This document shows positions 56,973 to 64,000 of a stretch of DNA of 64,000 bases, one piece after another. Origin of the DNA: Xanthostigma xanthostigma (lineage: Eukaryota; Arthropoda; Insecta; Raphidioptera; Raphidiidae). A program made the translations under genes and the position numbers. The DNA lies in the NCBI GenBank assembly GCA_963575645.1, contig OY754464.1, positions 78,838,948-78,902,947 of the forward strand, written 5' to 3'. Each line of letters opens with the position of its first letter. The stretch's first letter is position 1. Below the pieces are notes generated by a model, which was given only the letters and a program-made list of their open reading frames with translations, searched no databases and was not told the DNA's origin.

Positions 56973-57386
56973 CATATGAGTGCGAGTGAGAGCATTAAAT
57001 GATTTTTTTGACAGCTTCATGAAATTTAGGTAGTTTATTTGTTTTCATGGAGTTTTTCTCTTTTAAACTCATTGACTACTCCGTGTGTGTCTAATCAATT
57101 AAATAACCTACATTCCATGAAGCTAACAAAAAAAAGACGGGTTGCACTCCGGGAGTGCCGGCAGAAGTGAAAACTTGAATATTACCTCTACTCTCCATCC
57201 GTCTTACGAATTTTCGATCAGTTTACCCATACCTCTACTCTCCATCCGTCTTACGAATTTTCGATCCGGTCACGTGTCCTGACGCGAGTTTAACATTTTT
57301 TACCCATTACAAAAAAGTGTACAACGCCGCTAAAGAAGTTTTCACTTCAAAAATCATCTAATGCTCTCACTCGCACTCGGTGCATG
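56973..57386. repeat. MITE (AGTGCGAGTGAGAGCAT) with nested MITE
   Basis: Outer ends ATGAGTGCGAGTGAGAG / CTCTCACTCGCACT. A copy of the 31147 family is inserted at 57128-57352. Confidence 0.8.
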
Positions 57387-57750
57387 TGGACGGCAAAAAA
57401 TCCGCATTCGCATTTCGCATCCGTATCTGCAGATGGCAGTAAAACCAACATCTGCGTATAATATCTTTGGTTCACATGTAACAACAAACATTCTGAGAAA
57501 GTATTAATTTTTCGATACCCGTACTTTCCTCGGTCACTATATAATTTGTTAATATATAATAATAACAATAAAGCTTCTTCGATTGTGTTTGGAAATTCCA
57601 TTATTGTATGGCGAGAAATTATAAATTATTATCAAACATGTTAACTAACTGTTGTAATGCTTAGTCGTATATCGTTTAAATAATGTGGTAGTCAAACTTT
57701 CTTTTTCATTTTTTACGGTTTAAATATACAGTGTTAACCCTATACAGTAT

Positions 57751-58218
57751 GTAAACACGTAAGGTGCACATAGGGAAATTAACATAGGGAAAAAATGACT
57801 GGATCAGAGTGAGCCTTGAAATCTTATTTTTCAATTTGACAGATAATATTCTTTTGCAAAATGAATGTGCATACTACCGAAGAAAATATTCAAATGATTA
57901 CAAGATAAAGACATTGGGTACTGATTTACCAACGCGCATACGTCATACCAGTCAAACAATTTTTGAATGAAATGTTTCCAAACAGATGGAGTTGTTTTTT
58001 TGTTTTATTTTTGTACAAAAAAATTAAAATAATGATTTATAAGAGCTTTTTATTATTAAAAAATCCAAGTAAAATAAAAAAAAATCAAAATAAAATAGAA
58101 ATCCTCAAGATTTACCACGATAATTCAATAGAAATAACAATTAATGCAGTCATGGCTAACTCTGATCCAAGTATTTTTTCCCAATGCTAATTTCCCTATG
58201 TGCACCTTACGCGTTTAC
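57751..58218. repeat. MITE (GTAAACACGTAAGGTGCACA)
   Basis: About 35-bp inverted ends; subterminal GGATCAGAGT…/complement also pairs. Confidence 0.85.
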
Positions 58219-58287
58219 ATTCAGTCAAAACCTCAATTAGTGTCATGTTATACGCGCATTTTAATAAGATTTAATTGTCGAATAAAA

Positions 58288-58443
58288 TGGGGAAAAGCTA
58301 TCAAATCGGAAGTGCTGTGTTGTTGATTGTAAAGATACACCAACTTAAACATCCAGAATTAAAATTCCACCGTTTTCCTGGATTTTCTTATAAATTAGAG
58401 AGGAAAAAAATGGGCTATGCAGCAGTGCTTCGTCAAGGGTAAC
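58288..58443 (+). pseudogene. THAP-domain fragment, frameshifted
   Basis: One frame reads ATGGGGAAAAGC… and later LKFHRFPGFSYKLERKK…LRQG, fitting the HRFP centre of a THAP zinc finger. The neighbouring frame reads KCCVVDCKDTPT, fitting the N-terminal C-x-C cluster. The two halves are in different frames, so the domain is broken once. It ends at GG/GTAACT, a possible donor. THAP domains occur in P-element-type transposases and host proteins. Confidence 0.5.
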
Positions 58444-58548
58444 TAAATTTTATTTTACGTCTGTAATCATTATTAAATATATGAAAAATATCATTATTGT
58501 TATTTTGTTAACAAAAAAAAAATTTAGAAAATTTAGAAATTAAAAATC

Positions 58549-58917
58549 TACTCAATGTGCGGTGAGCGAAGGGAACAAATCGTATCGAAAATATATCAGC
58601 GTCTCTTTCTTCGATGTAATTCCCTGATTTCTCCGATGATAGGATTGGTTGATGTACTTGCATTCAATCTGAATAAAGTATCTCTGTCTCAAAAACTTTG
58701 TCTTTTTATATGACGTTAACATGGGCGTACCCAGCTTTTGGTCCAGGAGGGGGCAAATGACAAATTTATTAAGCCGGGTCCCCCGTGCTTGTTTTGCCCT
58801 TCTGGATACGCCAGTGCTTACGGCGTAAAAAAAAGACAGAAGTATATTATGTTTGCACCTTAATAGTTCGACTGCGATTTTATTCCTATGCTCAGTATAG
58901 AATAAAAGTAGGTATAT
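58549..58917 (+). repeat. Left arm of a large inverted pair
   Basis: About 360 bp, reading CTACTCAATGTGCGGTGAGC… to CAGTATAGAATAAAAG; its inverse is at 61927-62286. It includes a hAT-like GGGCGTACCCAG…CTGGATACGCCAGTG block. Confidence 0.85.
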
Positions 58918-59343
58918 GGGTGCAAAAAAGACTATCTGGTTATTACAGCTTTAGCTTTTTTAAATTAATACCTACGTATCTTATTTTCATTTCGTACAAG
59001 TTGACCACCACTGGTTAGTTTTCTTGCCTCAGATTGATTTTTGTTTGATATGTGATCACTTTCTCGTGTGAGTAGAGGTCATTATTAGTAGGTGTATATT
59101 TATTAGTTTTTTTAAATATTCATTTATCAGATGCCTTTTAACAGACTTAGATATAATATTAAAAATAACGGATAAGTTAATAAATATTACTGCATTTCAC
59201 TTGGAGAAAGTACTGTTAAGACATTTGATATAATATAGAGGACGGTTTAAATCTCTGGTTTAAATTTCTCAAGCTATCAAGAGCGGACAAAAAGCAACAA
59301 CGTCTAGAAAAAAATAATTTTCTATGAGTTTCTAGATGCATTT

Positions 59344-59952
59344 TTGACGTGATAACGTCTTATAAATTGATGAAACACCGGCTGCACGCACGAAAAAGAG
59401 TAACGTTCCGCAAGCGATAGCGCGACATAAGCGATAGTCTCTCTCTTCTCGCGTGACGTCAGAGAGTAGTGTGCATTCAACATTTTTTTCGGCTGTTCCA
59501 GGGAAAGCTACATCTGACAGATGGCCAGATAAATTATACGGTTTGTTAACAAATATATAATATATATACATTCTTTTAAATGTCTTTTATAATTGCTTAA
59601 AAATATGTATTTTGCTTTGGTTGATCAAATTATTAGTTGGTAAAAATATAGTTTGACAGCTACTAAAATTTAGGTTATGTATTATTAAATATGGTCAGTG
59701 GCGGATCCAGGATTACGGCAAGGGGGGGGTCTTGAAAATTTTTTACTCCTTTTGCGGAGAATTCATGAAAAACATGAAAAGCTTTTTTTTTTATTGCGCA
59801 GTAAGATTTTAATTTGGGATTTTTGATTCTCTGGAAGGGGGGGTTTGAACCCGAAAACCCCCCCCGTGGATCCGCCACTGAATATGGTATTCGAGCGGAA
59901 TACGTTATCACGTAAAACTATCGTCCGTAAACCGACTTTACAGACAACCAAT
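59344..59952 (-). repeat. MITE 'TTGGTTGTCTGTAAAG' family, copy 2
   Basis: Inverted relative to 43211-43452; split by a hAT MITE at 59696-59880. Confidence 0.75.
59696..59880. mobile_element. hAT MITE (CAGTGGCGGATCCAGG)
   Basis: Ends CAGTGGCGGATCCAGG and GTGGATCCGCCACTG; exact 8-bp duplication AATATGGT at 59688-59695 and 59881-59888. 185 bp. Confidence 0.9.
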
Positions 59953-60033
59953 TTTTTTTTTATTCGCTACCTGCTTGTACCCGGCCACGCGTTTCTGTGG
60001 CTCAATCTAGTTTGCGTGTAATGCTGTTATGTT

Positions 60034-60235
60034 CAACAGATGACGCTGCCGTTGCGGTAAAATATTTAGTATAGCGAGCGTTGCTTTAACGTCCTACAGA
60101 TGACGCTCCCGTTGTGGTGAAATGTTCAGTTTACCGAGTGTTGGTTTAATGTCCAACAGATGACGCTGTACCTATTCAGCAGATGCTTCTTTCGTTGCGG
60201 TAAAATATGTAGTATAGCGTGTGTTACTGTTAACA
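60034..60235. repeat. 60-bp minisatellite, about 3.3 copies
   Basis: Units start C(A/T)ACAGATGACGCT at 60034, 60094 and 60154; the third is diverged. Confidence 0.85.
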
Positions 60236-60261
60236 AAACATGTTTTCACCTGTCACAGATG

Positions 60262-60625
60262 TGATCGTCTATATATACATAAAAATCTCGTGTCACGATG
60301 GTCGTCCGTGCTAATCTTCGAAACCACTGTACCGATTTTAATAAAATTTTGTAAATGTGTCTTGCTTGGTCCAACTTACACTATAGGATAGTTTTTATGA
60401 AATGTTTTGCACAAAATTACGATGTTTAGTAAAAAAAACGGTTTTAGTAACATTTAGCGACATCTGATATAATTTGTCAAAAGCTATTAGTTCAGAAGCA
60501 AATCTGGTAAAATTTGCGTAAAGCTGTTAGTTCAAACACTTCTGCGCTGTAGTCGTTTTCATTACATTTTGAGATAAGCAAAATGTATCTATCGCAGTCG
60601 GGTGAAACCGGGCCGGGCTGCTAGT
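60262..60625 (+). mobile_element. Helitron-like element (CTCGTGTCACGAT family)
   Basis: TCTATATATACATAAAAATC start, GGGCCGGGCTGCTAGT end. Confidence 0.6.
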
Positions 60626-60939
60626 TTTAAAAAAATCTAATTGCCAACGTTCGGTTTGTATATTGCTTGTGTTTTTCTGATATTAAAATGATTTCCGGCA
60701 ATTATTTATATAAGTGAACTATATAAGTGTAACAGGAATTATTATTACATAACACTTTCTTTGTAAATGATTTGCGTTTTCAATACTGTATGTCTATATA
60801 CACAGTATATTCATACAGATGTACTTATATGTTTGGGATGTGTGTATCAATAAAACAAATAAAAAAGTTGTTCGCTTGAGTGAAAGTTCGATGTAAATAC
60901 ATCTCAAGGTTTGAGAATTGCATCGTGCATAATATTATA

Positions 60940-61380
60940 TATAACCGAGCGGTGTAGCGTAGTGGTGAGAGCACTAGACTCGCATTCGGGAGGTAGCAGG
61001 TTCGAATCCCGACGGGAGTAGATGTGGCTGCGACTTTTTCCTGCTGCCTCTCGCCGAAAAACGGTAATTCCTGTACCGACCATCTTGTTGAGGTTTTCCA
61101 TGGTTTCCCTCAATAATTCCAAATAAATATCGAGATGGTTTCTTATTCAAGGCCATGGCAGAATACCTGTCAAACCTCTATGTTCAAAATTTGCCTACCT
61201 TATCTTAATGTCCTAAAATTCCTTCATTCGCCCATTGCTATTAATTAGTTCAAGTTTTAAAATGTTAAAAATAACGGAAAGTGTGATAGATGGAAAATAG
61301 TAATGGTGCGAATGGCGTCTGTTATTAAATAAAGTCGAGAAACGGACGTTAAACACATTATTATCATTATTATTATATTA
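60940..61380 (+). mobile_element. tRNA-derived SINE
   Basis: tRNA-like head with A box (TAGCGTAGTGG) and B box (GGTTCGAATCC), then a unique body (TGAGGTTTTCCATGGTTTCC) and an ATT-rich tail. About 440 bp. Confidence 0.8.
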
Positions 61381-61926
61381 TATTATATACAACCGTAATT
61401 AATTAAATTTTTTAGTTCGAGCGTTATAATTTTCTCCTGAATATACACATCGTGATGAAACATATATTGTGTAATTCCCCTCATTCAAACGAAAAGAACG
61501 ATGTATGCTTTATCACGATGTGTGCGAATTAATACACTCAATCCGGTAACACAAATTTTTTCCTTCCTTCATTTATATATAGATTAATTATTTTCAATAG
61601 TATTTATTAAAAAAAATTTGGCTTCAAGCACAGGCACAGACCCCCCCCCCCTTTTACCTACATACGTTTTAAACATTTTTGCTCCCATATATTTTTGTAC
61701 CGCGCTGTCAGCGAAAAAATACTTATACAATACTTATATTTTGTTTATTTTTGTGCATCATTCTGGCACTATCATTATATTTTCTTTTTCTCCATTAAAA
61801 ATTTTTTTCCAGACCGCTAAAAAGATTACAAGTTTTAAAGGTATTCAACTCAAAAACAGTTTCGTTAAATTAGTTGCATACCTACAGGGAATATAATAAA
61901 ATAATTAATCTAATTTTATTCATATA

Positions 61927-62286
61927 CTTTTATTCTATACTGAGTATAGGAATAAAATCGCAATCGAACCATTATAGTGCAAACATATACTTCTGTCTTT
62001 TTTTACGCCGTAAGCACTGGCGTATCCAGGAGGGCAAAACAAGCACGGGGGACCCGGCTTAAGAAATTTCTAATTTGCTCCCTCCTGGGCCAAAAGCTGG
62101 GTACGCCCATGTTAACGTCATAGAAAAAGACAAAGTTTTTGAAACAGAGATACTTTATTCAGATTGAATGCAAGTACATCAACCAATCCTATTATCGGAG
62201 AAATCAAGGAATTACATCGAAGAAAGAGACGCTGATATATTTTCGATACGATTTGTTCCCTTCGCTCATCGCACATTGAGTAGATA
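61927..62286 (-). repeat. Right arm of a large inverted pair
   Basis: Reverse complement of 58549-58917 with few differences. Confidence 0.85.
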
Positions 62287-62727
62287 GACAATGAATCATA
62301 TAGTAAATTATTAAATATATGATTTTATCTGATAGCACAAACGCCGAACGATTTGTTGCATGTTTTCTATTATTACAGGACGAGATATTAAGGTTTACCA
62401 ATGTTTATAGATTATTTATTTTAAGTCATGAACTTTATTTCCAAATTATTATAAGAAGAAGTATTGTATAGCAAATCTTTAATTTTTGAACTTTTTAGCT
62501 TAAAATTGGTCATCAATAGACTAGGCGCAATATATTTTAGAGTGGAAAAAATTCAATTCAGATTATTTTTTACATAATTGGCCACTTAGGATGTTCTCAA
62601 GAAATCCTGAAATTTCTCCACTCCAAAAAGGGTCACTACATTTGTGAGAAGAAACGAAAATTATATTTTATCGGATAATGAGCTTTCTTTAACTACATTT
62701 CCTACCAAAAAAATACTCTTTACCTAT

Positions 62728-62958
62728 TGACGTTATAACGTCTTATAAATTGATGAAACACCAGCTGCACGCACGAAAAAGTGTAACGTTCCTAACGTTC
62801 CGCTTGACCTTGTGCGTGCAAACGAGAGCGCAGTATGCTTCGGCCCAAGTTTGACAGCTACTAAAATTTAGGTTATGTATTATTAAATATGATATTCGAG
62901 CGGAATACGTTATCAGGTAAAACTATCGTCCGTAAACCGACTTTACAGACAACCAATT
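62728..62958 (-). repeat. MITE 'TTGGTTGTCTGTAAAG' family, copy 3
   Basis: Same orientation as 59344-59952, uninterrupted. Confidence 0.75.
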
Positions 62959-63368
62959 TTTTTTTGTTAGATTCTTATTTCTGCAAAATTTTCAGTGTTT
63001 CGTTTTCTCTGTCGGACTTCTTATTTTTATAAATAATTAATTTTTATTTTATATAGGTGGCTCTTTAGACCAAATCTATTTTTACAGCGTAAAAAATAAA
63101 ACACTTGAATCAAAAACATTTGTATTTTTAAAAATAAATAACAATACATTTAAATTTTAAAATATAATAAACCTAAAATTACAGATAACTTCACAAAACC
63201 ATAAAATAACTTATACTATAATCAAATAATAACATAATGTTAATACTTATAGATTAAAATATCTTAATTAAGATGTAAGCAGAAGCACTTTAGTAAAATG
63301 TGTCAATGAAATACATATTATTCTAAATACAAATTATATTCAGTCAAAATAAAGAGGGTTTTATCCAT

Positions 63369-63783
63369 ATGCTGCACACGAGGCCAGAAATGCTGCTAGA
63401 TTTGCTTACTAGTTTTCTAGCGTTGGTTTTCTTGATTGCTGTTATGTGCTCGCTTCACACGAGACGTCTTTTCAACCTTGTTTTGTGAATAAATCTGGTG
63501 CGCGCGCAGTGACAGTTCAAATATAAACACAGAGCAAAGCGTGTCTGTTATCTGATTCTGGGCAGAATGACGCCATGTTAGTTTGTGGGCGTTTGTTCAA
63601 GTTGCCTACGTGACAACATACTGCTTCCTGACTGGTTCTTGCTCATACCTAGCAGCGGACCTAGCAAGGAAAATAGCCCCTGTTCTAATTTTAGAAACAG
63701 GCGAGTCCGCAGTTACGTCATTTCCAGTTTTGTAGCCAGCCTACCGGCCAGCAGTGTTTCTAGCCTCGTGCACAGCGGCCTTT
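63369..63783. repeat. MITE 'GCCTCGTG.ACAGCGGCC' family, copy 3
   Basis: Ends GCTGCACACGAGGCC and GCCTCGTGCACAGCGGCC. Most complete copy in the window. The remaining DNA to 64000 shows no gene. Confidence 0.7.
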
Positions 63784-64000
63784 ACAAAAGTTGGATTTCA
63801 AATTTTTTATGCCTGTTACTATGCTGATTTTTAACGGAAAAACAGTATCTTGTCGGCAACATGAGCGAATGACATGAACAAACATGGCGTCTAGTGTGTG
63901 TTCTGCTCACAAATTTCAAATTAAAGCTGATTTTCAAAGAATCCCAATTTCAACAAAACAGCAACCAAAGTAATCAGTTCAGGTTTCTCACACAAAAAAT

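Noticed and set aside
57347-57601. 84-codon minus frame
   Set aside because: Its C-terminal part is the right end of a MITE; no recognisable domain.
60950-61020. Functional tRNA gene
   Set aside because: A and B boxes are present but the sequence continues into a SINE body and tail; taken as a SINE head.
1-64000. CRISPR arrays, operons, rRNA, integrated virus
   Set aside because: No spaced identical repeats, no ribosomal or viral protein signatures; intron-bearing eukaryotic sequence.

Overview
This is nuclear DNA from an insect: AT-rich, intron-bearing, packed with transposon debris. The two chemosensory-protein genes are an arthropod marker. Helitron-like ends (…CCGCTAGT) and many hAT and pogo-type miniatures fit Lepidoptera or Hemiptera, but the order cannot be fixed from sequence alone. 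No organellar, bacterial, viral or CRISPR sequence was recognised.

Layout. (1) 5587-18959, minus strand: a complete ten-exon ERMP1 (endoplasmic reticulum metallopeptidase 1, family M28). The exon model stays in frame throughout and gives 890 residues; the M28 metal-ligand residues are present. (2) 22549-36925, minus strand: a ninjurin gene. One shared exon carries the most conserved part of the family. It can join two different first exons and FOUR different last exons, each with its own acceptor and stop codon and each encoding a different second half of the membrane domain. (3) 40622-42370, minus strand: a 582-residue protein with 14 C2H2 zinc fingers, probably with a 5' exon at 42506-42621. 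(4) 44551-45549, plus strand: a short, divergent chemosensory protein. (5) 48521-53573, minus strand: a canonical 131-residue chemosensory protein with a TATA box. The two chemosensory genes converge. (6) 53.6-64 kb: no intact gene, only nested mobile elements, minisatellites, a tRNA-derived SINE, a frameshifted THAP-domain fragment and a pair of ~360-bp inverted repeats 3 kb apart.

Mobile elements fill much of the remaining DNA. Several hAT insertions carry exact 8-bp target duplications (7519, 8201, 27500, 51296, 59688). Elements are nested in one another, and they occupy nearly all of ERMP1 introns 7 and 9. Each of the four alternative ninjurin last exons is followed closely by a different MITE or foldback element, which may matter for where those transcripts end.

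The most interesting item is the ninjurin locus. The family mediates plasma-membrane rupture and cell adhesion. Here one conserved N-terminal half is apparently combined with four interchangeable C-terminal transmembrane halves, two alternative N-termini permitting up to eight isoforms. This rests on splice-site and reading-frame logic and needs transcript data to confirm it.
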